Below, in pieces: positions 44,729 through 52,414 of a stretch of DNA of 64,000 nucleotides. This DNA is from Clostridia bacterium. Lineage in GTDB: Bacteria > Bacillota > Clostridia > Christensenellales > Aristaeellaceae. Both the position numbers and the translations under genes were made by a program. The stretch is taken from contig JAFRLY010000012.1 in the NCBI GenBank assembly GCA_017431005.1, positions 53,483 to 117,482 of the forward strand, given 5' to 3'. How positions within the stretch are numbered: the first letter of the stretch is position 1; every line of letters starts with the position of its first letter. The notes under the pieces are model-generated. The model made no database searches. It was not told the DNA's origin and saw only the letters and a list, made by a program, of their open reading frames with translations.

Positions 44729-45987
44729 CGCAGCACCCTCCCCTCCAGTGCTTCAAACTGCTCAAAAAAGCCGGGATAAGACTTGCTGACGCATTCCGCC
44801 CCGATAATGTTCACCGGTTCCCCGGCTGCAGTTGCCGCCACAGCGGCTGCCATTGCAATCCGGTGATCCCGGAATGAATCTGCCGTTCCGCCCTGCAGCC
44901 CGCCTGATCCGTGAATAATCATTTCATCCTCTGCCGAATCCCCGGCTCCGCCCAGAGAGCGAATCAGCGCCAGTACGGATTCCACACGGTCGGATTCCTT
45001 CAGCCGCAGACGGCGGATATGTCTGAACCGCGTATCCCCCTCAGCGCAGGCTGCGGTTACAGCCAGCACCGGCACAAGATCAGGAATATCGGAAGCGTCT
45101 ATATCTATGCCATGCAGGCGGCTCCGCCTGACTGTAACATTCTCCCCTTCTGCGGCAGTCTCTGCCCCGAATTGCTGAAGCAGCGTCAGAATGGCGCGGT
45201 CTCCCTGAGCTGATTCTGTATTCAGCCCCCGGCAGGTCACGCCGGTGTCGCTCAGAGCGCCGGCCGCCAGCCAGAAAGCGGCGCCGGACCAGTCAGCCTC
45301 CACGGAGATGTTGCCGGGGCTTCTGAATGTCTGTCCGCCCTTGATGAAAAATGTATTCTCCGTTCTCTCTGTCTGAATGCCGAAAAGCCGGAGCGTGTTC
45401 AGTGTCATATCCACATAGGGTTCGGATTCCAGTCTGCCCTCAGCCTCGAGCCGGCTGTTTTCCGGCAGCAGGGGCAGCGCCATCAGCAGGCCGCTGAAAA
45501 ACTGAGAGGACACGCCGCCAGTCAGCCTGTACATGCCTCCGCTCAGTTTTCCGGATACATGCAGAGGGAAGTTCCCCTGAGGTGACAGGACTGCTCCGTG
45601 GGCCTGAAGCTCCTCATACAGCGGGGAAAGCGGCCTGGAAGCCAGTTTCCCCCGTCCGGTAAAGGATACGGACATTCCTCTTGCAGCCGTAGCGGGAAGC
45701 AGGAATCGCAGGGTGGAACCGCTCTCTCCGCAGTCCAGAAGGCATTCCTTCCGGGGTGTTTCGCCTTTTTTCAGAAGGCAGGCCCTGTCAGCCCTCCGGA
45801 TTTCAGTCCCCATCGCCTCCAGGCACCGCAGCGTTGCTTCGGTATCCTCTGACGGCGGCAGATTGCTGATCCATGTTTCGTCCGTCGTCTGAGCGGCGCA
45901 GATCAGCAGCCTGTGAGCCTGGGATTTGGAAGTCATCATATGCTCTACAGTCCCGCGCAGGGCTCCCGGCTGAATCATAAGATTCAC
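44725..45987 (-). CDS. aroA: EPSP synthase (3-phosphoshikimate 1-carboxyvinyltransferase)
   Basis: 420-residue enzyme joining PEP and shikimate 3-phosphate; target of glyphosate. SKSQAHRLLICAA, LDCGESGSTLRFLLP and SFRDHRIAMAAAVAA are conserved. The start is GTG at 45987: it overlaps the aroB stop as GTGA and has GGAGG ten bases upstream. The first substrate loop is SKSQAHR rather than the common SKSxSNR, and the Gly around residue 95 (DCGESGST) is intact. Confidence 0.95.
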   Translation of the reverse strand: MNLMIQPGALRGTVEHMMTSKSQAHRLLICAAQTTDETWISNLPPSEDTEATLRCLEAMGTEIRRADRACLLKKGETPRKECLLDCGESGSTLRFLLPATAARGMSVSFTGRGKLASRPLSPLYEELQAHGAVLSPQGNFPLHVSGKLSGGMYRLTGGVSSQFFSGLLMALPLLPENSRLEAEGRLESEPYVDMTLNTLRLFGIQTERTENTFFIKGGQTFRSPGNISVEADWSGAAFWLAAGALSDTGVTCRGLNTESAQGDRAILTLLQQFGAETAAEGENVTVRRSRLHGIDIDASDIPDLVPVLAVTAACAEGDTRFRHIRRLRLKESDRVESVLALIRSLGGAGDSAEDEMIIHGSGGLQGGTADSFRDHRIAMAAAVAATAAGEPVNIIGAECVSKSYPGFFEQFEALEGRVLR

Positions 45988-47045
45988 AGGCCCGTCACCT
46001 CCCCGTCGCAGCACTGGATAATCTCTGCAAGTCGATTTGCCGGCACCTGCAGAAGTCTGCACCTGCCGCGGGCTTCCGGAAGCACGAGTGTGATGCTGTC
46101 CCCTCTGCGTTTTTTGTCGTTCATTGCAGCCTGCGCGATCTGTGCAGCCGTAAATCCGGTGGTGACGGGAAGTCCCCGGACCGTCAGCAGCTTCTTCAGT
46201 TCCTGAAAGATGCCCGGAGGACAGAGCTTTCTGCTTTCTGCGGCTTTGGAAGCAATCAGCATCCCGATCGCAACGCCCTCTCCGTGATAGATCGCGTAAT
46301 GATTCAGCTTTTCCAGGGCATGTCCGAAGGTGTGGCCGAAATTCAGCAGCTGCCTGAGTCCCTTTTCGTATTCATCCTGCCGGACGATGTCCGCCTTGAA
46401 CCGGATGTTGTCTGCAATCAGATTCTTGGGATCCTCCCCAGCCAAAATACGGTCCAGCAGCACGCCTCCGCTCAGAGCTCCGTGCTTGATCACCTCCGCC
46501 ATACCCTCCGCGTAAACCGGTCCGGGCAGCGTGTCAAGCGTGTCCGTATCGCACAGCACGAGTCTGGGCTGGTGAAAAGCGCCGCACAGGTTTTTCCCGT
46601 TCCGGAGATTTACAGCTGTTTTTCCGCCGACGGAAGCGTCCACCATGGACAGCAGGGTGGTTGGCAGCTGAACGAAATCAGTCCCACGCTGATAAAGCGC
46701 AGCTGCAAGCCCCGTCAGATCGCCTGTCACGCCGCCTCCCAGCGCCGCGAAAACATCGCTGCGTGTCATTTCCGCCCGGTCCGCAGAATCGAGCAGCTTC
46801 TCCACAGTCGAAAGAGTTTTGGAGTCCTCACCGGCAGAAAATACAAAGCAGCTGACCTGAAAGCCGGCATGTCTGTAGCTTTCGGATACTTTTTCCAGGT
46901 ACAGCGGCGCCACATGGTCATCCGAGGCGATCAGCACCCGCCTCCCTTTCAGCAAAGCCGCAGTCCTGGTGCCGGCTTCAGTCAGCAGACCACCACCGAC
47001 AACTGCCTCATAGCTGGGAGATGTCTGTACGATTATGCTCTCCAT
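45984..47045 (-). CDS. aroB: 3-dehydroquinate synthase
   Basis: 353-residue NAD- and metal-dependent enzyme that closes DAHP to 3-dehydroquinate. ALGGGVTGDLTGLAAALYQRG, PTTLLSMVDASVGGKTAVN, AEVIKHGAL and NFGHTFGHALE show the NAD- and zinc-binding residues. Overlaps tyrA by 13 bp at the 5' end and aroA by 4 nt at the 3' end. Confidence 0.96.
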   Translation of the reverse strand: MESIIVQTSPSYEAVVGGGLLTEAGTRTAALLKGRRVLIASDDHVAPLYLEKVSESYRHAGFQVSCFVFSAGEDSKTLSTVEKLLDSADRAEMTRSDVFAALGGGVTGDLTGLAAALYQRGTDFVQLPTTLLSMVDASVGGKTAVNLRNGKNLCGAFHQPRLVLCDTDTLDTLPGPVYAEGMAEVIKHGALSGGVLLDRILAGEDPKNLIADNIRFKADIVRQDEYEKGLRQLLNFGHTFGHALEKLNHYAIYHGEGVAIGMLIASKAAESRKLCPPGIFQELKKLLTVRGLPVTTGFTAAQIAQAAMNDKKRRGDSITLVLPEARGRCRLLQVPANRLAEIIQCCDGEVTGL

Positions 47046-47884
47046 TCCACATCAATCTCCTCTTTCCGTTCCCTTCCTTCTTTCAGCAGCTGTTTCAGTT
47101 CCGCTGCGTTTCCATCCCTGATCGCGTCCCGGTATTCGCAAAGGGACTGTATGATGGTATCAAGCTCAGCTCCCAGAAAGTCTGCGTTGGCCAGAAACAG
47201 CTCCGTCCACATGGTCTCATTCAGCCTGGCCACCCGTGTCAGGTCTCTGTAGCTGCCTGCGGAAAAGCTCCGATGTTCCCTGGCGGTCGGAGATTTGATA
47301 TAGGCATTGGAAACCGCATGAGCCAGCTGGGATGTAAAGGCGATCATCCGGTCATGCTTTTCCGCCGTAGTTATGGACACGGTCTGAAACCCCACCCTGT
47401 GCAGCAGCTCACTGAGCCGGCTGATCCGGAAAAGATCCTCTCCTTCCCGGGGCACCAGCAGCATGGTGGCGTCCATATACAGGTCTCCCGCGGCATATTT
47501 GATGCCCGAAAACTGCTTGCCTGCCATGGGATGGCCGCCGATAAATGTGAATCCGTACTGCTCCGCCAGCTGAAAGCACGGGACGCAGACTGCCCGTTTC
47601 ACGCCGCACAGATCGCATACGATGGTATCCCGCCGGATCATGGATGCCCTTTTTTTCAGTTCCAGAACAGCACCCTGCGGATAGGTCGCCAGAAACAGGA
47701 AATCACATTCCGGCAGGTTGTCGTCCGTCAGAGGTTCTGCAATCGTTTTTGTCAGCTGCGCATATTCCTGCACCTTTGCGTCCGCGTCCACACCCAGAAC
47801 CCGGCATCCCGTTCTTTCCAGCGCCTTGCACAGGGATCCGCCCATCAGCCCAAGTCCAATCACGCCCGCTGTAATCTGTTCCAT
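47033..47884 (-). CDS. tyrA: Prephenate dehydrogenase
   Basis: 283-residue NAD-dependent enzyme leading prephenate to 4-hydroxyphenylpyruvate, the tyrosine branch. GVIGLGLMGGSLCKAL is the nucleotide-binding start; GHPMAGKQFSGIKYA holds the catalytic His; the helical dimer domain follows. No ACT domain is fused. GGAG lies eight bases before the ATG; 33 bp after aroF. Confidence 0.94.
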   Translation of the reverse strand: MEQITAGVIGLGLMGGSLCKALERTGCRVLGVDADAKVQEYAQLTKTIAEPLTDDNLPECDFLFLATYPQGAVLELKKRASMIRRDTIVCDLCGVKRAVCVPCFQLAEQYGFTFIGGHPMAGKQFSGIKYAAGDLYMDATMLLVPREGEDLFRISRLSELLHRVGFQTVSITTAEKHDRMIAFTSQLAHAVSNAYIKSPTAREHRSFSAGSYRDLTRVARLNETMWTELFLANADFLGAELDTIIQSLCEYRDAIRDGNAAELKQLLKEGRERKEEIDVEWRA

Positions 47885-47917
47885 CGCCGCGTCTCCTTTC
47901 AGCCTGCATTCTCTGTT

Positions 47918-48922
47918 TTACTGAATGACTTCCCTTACGCGGCGCACAGCGGCCGCAACCTCGGCAAACTGCTCCGGCGTCAGGGACTGGGGCCCGTCGC
48001 ACAGTGCGTGCTGGGGATCATTGTGCACCTCAATCATGATACCGTCTGCCCCGCAGGCCGCTGCGGCCAGGGACATCGGCCGCACATATCTAGCTGCCCC
48101 GGTCGCATGGCTCGGATCCACAACCACAGGCAGGTGGCTCAGTTCATGCAGCACGGCCACAGCGGACAGATCCAGTGTGTTCCGCGTATATGTCTCATAT
48201 GTTCTGATCCCCCGTTCACACAGAATGACCTGCTCGTTTCCTCCCGCCATGATATACTCAGCGCTCATCAGCAGTTCCTTGATCGTGTTTGCCAGGCCGC
48301 GCTTCAGCAGAACCGGCTTGTGCAGCCTGCCCAGTTCCTTCAGCAGTTCAAAGTTCTGCATGTTCCGGGCGCCGACCTGGATGATATCCACCTCTTCAAA
48401 CAGCGGCAGATGACCGATATCCATGATTTCGGTGATAATAGGCATTCCGGTGCGCTGTTTGGCCTCCAGCAGGATCCTGATACCTTCCTCGTGGAGACCC
48501 TGAAAATCGTAGGGAGAGGTTCTTGGCTTGAAAGCTCCGCCCCGCAGAACGCCCGCCCCGCTCTGCTGAACAGCACGAGCTATCACACTGACCTGCTCTT
48601 CCGATTCCACGGAACAGGGCCCGGCAATCAGCTGAAAGTTTCCGCCCCCGAAAGCAACCTGATCCGTAACCCGTACCACGGTATCATCCGGATGAAATTT
48701 ACGGTTTGCCTTTTTGAAGGGTTCAGAAATCCGGGTGACACTCTCCACAATGTCCAGCCCGCTGATCAGGTCCGTGTCAATTCTGGTTGTGTCGCCGATC
48801 AGGCCGATAATCGTCTGAAACTCACCTTCAGAAATATGCGTACGCACACCGTAGCTTTCCAGCCAGTGAATCAGATGCTCCTGTTCTTCCTTCCGGACCT
48901 GGTTTTTCAGCGCGATAATCAT
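47918..48922 (-). CDS. aroF: DAHP synthase, first enzyme of the shikimate pathway
   Basis: 334-residue type I-beta synthase joining PEP and erythrose 4-phosphate. An N-terminal ferredoxin-like regulatory domain (about 1-75) precedes the barrel: IAGPCSVES, RGGAFKPRTSPYDFQG, GARNMQNFELLKE, KRGLANTIKE, DPSHATG. The ATG at 48922 follows GGGAGG at seven bases; the TTG six bases earlier abuts it. As the first gene after the attenuator, it and all genes downstream are predicted to respond to charged Phe and Tyr tRNA levels. Confidence 0.96.
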   Translation of the reverse strand: MIIALKNQVRKEEQEHLIHWLESYGVRTHISEGEFQTIIGLIGDTTRIDTDLISGLDIVESVTRISEPFKKANRKFHPDDTVVRVTDQVAFGGGNFQLIAGPCSVESEEQVSVIARAVQQSGAGVLRGGAFKPRTSPYDFQGLHEEGIRILLEAKQRTGMPIITEIMDIGHLPLFEEVDIIQVGARNMQNFELLKELGRLHKPVLLKRGLANTIKELLMSAEYIMAGGNEQVILCERGIRTYETYTRNTLDLSAVAVLHELSHLPVVVDPSHATGAARYVRPMSLAAAACGADGIMIEVHNDPQHALCDGPQSLTPEQFAEVAAAVRRVREVIQ

Positions 48923-48968
48923 ATGCAATCCTCCCTGTTTACTGTCGGATCCTTTCGGTCGGATCCGC

Positions 48969-49002
48969 GGTACAAAAAACGGCCCGCGGTAATCCGCGGG
49001 CC
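48969..49002 (-). terminator. Attenuator terminator of the aro operon
   Basis: 9-bp perfect stem GGCCCGCGG/CCGCGGGCC around ATTA, then CGTTTTTTG on the minus strand. It stands between the leader peptide stop and aroF (about 45 bp before the gene). Part of its 5' arm and loop (48988-48998) is the alternate pairing region. Confidence 0.92.
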
Positions 49003-49079
49003 CTCAGTCTCTTTTCGTCAATTCCTGAAAAGAAGCCATGCGCAAATTACCTTACCCCGTTACTTCTTCATAAAGGTAA
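48988..49079 (-). promoter_or_regulatory. Mutually exclusive leader helices of the aro attenuator
   Basis: On the minus strand, segment 1 (TTACCTT, 49073-49079, inside the Phe-Thr-Phe codons) can pair with AAGGTAA (49047-49053). The overlapping segment 2 (GGTAATTTGCG, 49041-49051) can instead pair with CGCGGATTACC (48988-48998): 11 bp including two G-T wobbles. The second pairing uses one arm and the loop of the terminator, so it is an antiterminator. A ribosome held on the Tyr/Phe codons would mask segment 1 and favour it; one at the stop codon would mask segment 2 and favour termination. Confidence 0.8.
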
Positions 49080-49116
49080 AGTAATAATAATACGCGAAAC
49101 CGTTGAACTGTGCCAT
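49060..49116 (-). CDS. Phe/Tyr leader peptide of the aro operon
   Basis: 18-residue peptide MAQFNGFAYYYYFTFMKK: four Tyr in a row and four Phe, so eight aromatic residues in 18. Start ATG at 49116 with AGAGG eight bases upstream; stop TAA at 49060-49062. It begins about 41 nt after the predicted transcription start. Analogous in design to the E. coli pheA leader peptide, but the Tyr codons point to combined Phe and Tyr sensing. Not expected to have a function as a protein. Confidence 0.9.
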   Translation of the reverse strand: MAQFNGFAYYYYFTFMKK

Positions 49117-49163
49117 GCTTCTTTCCTCTCTGCAGTACGGGCTTTCACCCTTTTGACTGGCAC

Positions 49164-49192
49164 ATTGTACCACTGCCGGGTCCCCGCCGCAA
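49164..49192 (-). promoter_or_regulatory. Promoter of the aro operon
   Basis: Minus-strand TTGCGG (49187-49192), 17 bp, TACAAT (49164-49169). The predicted start is near 49157. Confidence 0.7.
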
Positions 49193-49249
49193 GAGGCCGC
49201 CGGGAAAGGTACAGTGAAAAAACACACGGCATGTTTTTATATTTTTCCC

Positions 49250-49278
49250 TTGTATCCCCTGCCCCGGTTTGATATAAT
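49250..49278 (+). promoter_or_regulatory. Promoter of the PrsA-like foldase gene
   Basis: TTGTAT (49250-49255), 17 bp, TATAAT (49273-49278). Diverges from the aro promoter. Confidence 0.75.
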
Positions 49279-49369
49279 ACCAGAAGTTTTTCATGTGGAA
49301 ACAGTCTCCGCCGCGATGTATTCCGGCTGAGCTTTTTCCCGGCACTATTAAATGAACGGAGAGATTTTT

Positions 49370-50749
49370 ATGCAAAAGAAAGCTTTGCTGGCGCTGATGC
49401 TCGCCGCAACCCTGCTGCTGAGCAGCTGTGCTCTGGTCGTGAAGGACGCCGCGGTTGACGCGCAGACAGTTATCATCCGCAAAGGCGATACAACCGTCAC
49501 CAAGGGTGAAGTTCAGAAAGCGGTTCTGGATCAGCTGAATTATACCGCCTACATGTATTCCATGTATGGCATGTCCTATGATCCCACGGACGCCGCCAAT
49601 ATTGCCACTGCACAGAGCAGTGCCATTTCCGCGCTTGAGGAAGACATCGTCACAAAAGAGCACATCGCTTCCGATCTGGAGGCGCTTACGGAAGAGCAGC
49701 TTGCTGAAGTTCAGGAAACCGCTCAGTCCAATTTTGATGCCGACATTGAGGCTGTAAAATCCTATCAGTTCGCAGATTCCGAGCTCGAAGGCGATGCGCT
49801 GACAGAAGCGGCGAAAGCCTGGATGGACGAACAGGGCATGACCCTTGATGCCTATGTGCAGAATGCAACCGAATCCAAGCAGCGTGAGCTGCTTCGGGAA
49901 CTGGTCATAAAGGATGTTGAGGTAACCGAGGAGGATTTCCTTGCGGAATACAATTCCCGTGTTGAGTCTGCCAAAACATCCTATGATGGGAACCCGGCTT
50001 CCTACGCCACTGCCGTTAACAACGGATCCACCGTCTACTACGCGCCGGAAGGAGTCCGCCGTGTCAAGCAGATTCTGACCAAATTCCACGATGATGACCA
50101 GACGGCCATTAATGACGCCAACGCGAAAGTTACTTCCGCCAACAGCGCTGTGACCGCTGCCAATGCCAAGATCACCTCCGCCCAGGAAATCCTGGATACG
50201 GAAAACGCTTCTGAAGAGGATAAGGCCCAGGCCCAGACGGATCTGGATGCCGCCAACGCCGAGCTGGAAACCGCCAATGCCGATCTGGCTGCAGCGCAGT
50301 CCGAACTGGAAGCCGCCCGTGAAACCGCTTTTGCCAATATAGAAGAAGAAACAGACGCAATCCTGGCCGAACTGGCTGACGGCGCCGACTGGGATACGCT
50401 GATGGCTGAAAAGAATCAGGATCCCGGCATGAAGAGCGGCACGGCTGCTGAAAAAGGCTATGCCGTTGCCGCCGATATGACCTCCTTCGATTCCGCTTTC
50501 GTTGAGGCAGCCATGGGACTTGAAAACATCGGAGATATTTCCGGTAAGATCCGCGGAGATGCTTACGGCTATTACATTATCAAGTACATCGGCGACGAAC
50601 CTGTCGGAGAAATCGGTCCGGAGGCTGTGCGGGAAACGCTTACCAGCTCACTCCTGAGCACGAAGCAGTCCACCTTCTACAACGATACGCTCGCTCAGTG
50701 GGTGGAGGATGCCAAGTTCCAGGTAGACCTGAACGCGCTGAAAGACTGA
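49370..50749 (+). CDS. PrsA-like peptidyl-prolyl isomerase lipoprotein with coiled-coil insert
   Basis: 459-residue exported foldase. Signal peptide with lipobox LSSC (Cys20). An N-terminal SurA/PrsA-like helical part (about 30-225) leads into a parvulin (PpiC) domain that is split: VRRVKQILTKFHDDD near 229-243, then an 80-residue Ala/Glu/Asn-rich coiled coil (about 245-325), then ADGADWDTLMAEKNQDPGMKSGTAAEKGY and the rest to about 425. The ATG at 49370 has GGAG eight bases upstream. Probably helps fold secreted proteins outside the membrane. Whether the split domain is active is open. Confidence 0.85.
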   Translation: MQKKALLALMLAATLLLSSCALVVKDAAVDAQTVIIRKGDTTVTKGEVQKAVLDQLNYTAYMYSMYGMSYDPTDAANIATAQSSAISALEEDIVTKEHIASDLEALTEEQLAEVQETAQSNFDADIEAVKSYQFADSELEGDALTEAAKAWMDEQGMTLDAYVQNATESKQRELLRELVIKDVEVTEEDFLAEYNSRVESAKTSYDGNPASYATAVNNGSTVYYAPEGVRRVKQILTKFHDDDQTAINDANAKVTSANSAVTAANAKITSAQEILDTENASEEDKAQAQTDLDAANAELETANADLAAAQSELEAARETAFANIEEETDAILAELADGADWDTLMAEKNQDPGMKSGTAAEKGYAVAADMTSFDSAFVEAAMGLENIGDISGKIRGDAYGYYIIKYIGDEPVGEIGPEAVRETLTSSLLSTKQSTFYNDTLAQWVEDAKFQVDLNALKD

Positions 50750-50774
50750 TCTCCTGATCGGGAAATCATAAAAT

Positions 50775-50806
50775 GAAGGGCTCATGGATGATTCCATGGG
50801 CCCTTC
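50775..50806. terminator. Bidirectional terminator
   Basis: 13-bp stem GAAGGGCTCATGG paired with CCATGGGCCCTTC (one wobble or mismatch), 6-base loop, between convergent genes. The plus-strand T-run is GTTTGTATTG, the minus-strand one ATTTTATG. Confidence 0.75.
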
Positions 50807-50834
50807 GTTTGTATTGTATCTTCCGTTCTCAGGA

Positions 50835-52166
50835 TCAGTCCGGCTCCTGAAGATATTCGTAGTAATCCTGCCGAAGGCTTGTCAGCAGCTCGTCATGGTC
50901 TTTTCCGGGGGCATATTTGTCATTGATTTCCTGAATCTCTTTGGCCCGCAATTCCGGGCAGCAGTAGGGGCAGTATGCCAGCTTGGCGAACTTTCCTTCT
51001 TCCAGCTGGGAGTACGGGAAAGGAGTAAATGTCAGATTCTGCGCCATGTAGCACGTCTCCGCCCGATGATAATAATCGCCGCCGTTGGGATTGTAGTACA
51101 GGACCATGTCGTCCGCGGGAACCGGTATCTGTCTTCCCTGCCAGTCCTCCCAGATGACTATCTTGATGTGCCCGTGCTTTTTTGTGTATTCCCACAGCCA
51201 GGCCATGTTGATACCTTCCGGGGTTTTTCTCCGCTGAACCCGTATGCAGCCGTGGCTGCATTTGGTCCCCAGTTTATTCTCCGCACGTTTGTAGTTCCGC
51301 GAGCCGTCCGTGTTCATCGTGTGGGGCACTTCGTGAATCATGTCCCCGTCATTGTAGCGCAGTGCCATGCTGCACAGCAGATTATCGCTCTTCAGCGTGC
51401 CCACCCGGCTCATCAGGATATATTCTCCGGAACGAGTTTCATTATAGGGCTGATATTTCTGTCCGTTCCAGACCGCCAGACCTGTGGAGCAGATCAGTGT
51501 GCTCAGCAGCTTCCCTTTCTGAAATATGTACAGCCGCTGCGTCAGCTTGTCCACCACAATGCCAAGCGTCTGATCCGGCTCCACCGTCTTCAGATATTTT
51601 GTCGGAACATATCCGTTGACCAGCAGGTTCCACGCCTTCACCTTGGTGTCATGGAAGGAGCTGGAATAGCACTCGATCAGCGACCACCCGTTATCCAGGT
51701 TTTCGATAACCCGTACGCTCTGGGATTCACAGGTTACGACGCCGATCTTCTTGCTGCTTTCGTCCGGCTCTCTGTAGATGCTTGTCTGAAGCTTCTCATT
51801 GCTTCTTTTCCCGATATCGATCACCGTAATGGGTTCTATCAGCATCTTCCAGATGGCATCCGTATCCGTGATGTCCATCGGTGTGGTCCAGAAGCTGCTT
51901 CCTCCGGCCTGTTCCGTAAACGGACTGCCGTAGGAAGGGGTGAAACTTCTCTGGTCGATGGGCTCCGGCGCGGTTTCCGGTGCTTCTTCCTCAGCCTGAG
52001 CTTCCTCCGGCACTTCATCGTCCAGCAGAATTTCCTCAACGATTTCTTCGGAAAAATCGTCCGGAGTATCCTCTGCCAGCCCGGCCGGTCCGCTCCAGGC
52101 TGTCACAGCCAGAACAGCCGCGAGTATCCCCGCTGTTTTCTGCCTGACCAATCTATTTTCAATCAT
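50835..52166 (-). CDS. Exported L,D-transpeptidase (YkuD domain)
   Basis: 443 residues: signal peptide (about 1-31), acidic Glu/Pro-rich stretch (35-70), an SH3-like part (about 120-195, KLQTSIYREPDESSKKIGVV), a YkuD domain (about 205-340) with the catalytic SHGCIRV, and a C-terminal Tyr/Cys-rich domain (YYNPNGGDYYHRAETCYMA, YCPYCC). Expected to form 3-3 cross-links in peptidoglycan or anchor proteins. The ribosome site is weak. Convergent with the foldase gene and divergent from the membrane-protein gene. Confidence 0.9.
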   Translation of the reverse strand: MIENRLVRQKTAGILAAVLAVTAWSGPAGLAEDTPDDFSEEIVEEILLDDEVPEEAQAEEEAPETAPEPIDQRSFTPSYGSPFTEQAGGSSFWTTPMDITDTDAIWKMLIEPITVIDIGKRSNEKLQTSIYREPDESSKKIGVVTCESQSVRVIENLDNGWSLIECYSSSFHDTKVKAWNLLVNGYVPTKYLKTVEPDQTLGIVVDKLTQRLYIFQKGKLLSTLICSTGLAVWNGQKYQPYNETRSGEYILMSRVGTLKSDNLLCSMALRYNDGDMIHEVPHTMNTDGSRNYKRAENKLGTKCSHGCIRVQRRKTPEGINMAWLWEYTKKHGHIKIVIWEDWQGRQIPVPADDMVLYYNPNGGDYYHRAETCYMAQNLTFTPFPYSQLEEGKFAKLAYCPYCCPELRAKEIQEINDKYAPGKDHDELLTSLRQDYYEYLQEPD

Positions 52167-52244
52167 TCCGATTCTGTCACGCTCCCCCGATTCCTTTCCG
52201 GAATCTGTCTGTTACCTGTCATATACATAGGTATACATTGGGTA

Positions 52245-52273
52245 ATTATATCTTATCTGTTTTTTCTTTGCAA
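52245..52273 (-). promoter_or_regulatory. Promoter of the L,D-transpeptidase gene
   Basis: Minus-strand TTGCAA (52268-52273), 17 bp, TATAAT (52245-52250). Confidence 0.75.
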
Positions 52274-52316
52274 CCGTTTCCTGCTGTTGAAACCGGGCAT
52301 GCCCTGCCGTACCGTC

Positions 52317-52346
52317 CTTTTCATTTTTCCGGATCCGGGGTATAAT
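52317..52346 (+). promoter_or_regulatory. Promoter of the 362-residue membrane protein gene
   Basis: TTTTCA (52317-52322), 18 bp, TATAAT (52341-52346). The -35 box is poor; the -10 box is a perfect match. Confidence 0.5.
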
Positions 52347-52414
52347 ATTTTATATGATGTAATATCCTTTGCCGGAGTTTTTCTCCTGCTGCCATACTGG
52401 AGGCTTCTGATTCC

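Noticed and set aside
48923-49157. T-box riboswitch before aroF
   Set aside because: I see no T-box bulge sequence or specifier-loop arrangement. The leader peptide and its helices explain the terminator better.
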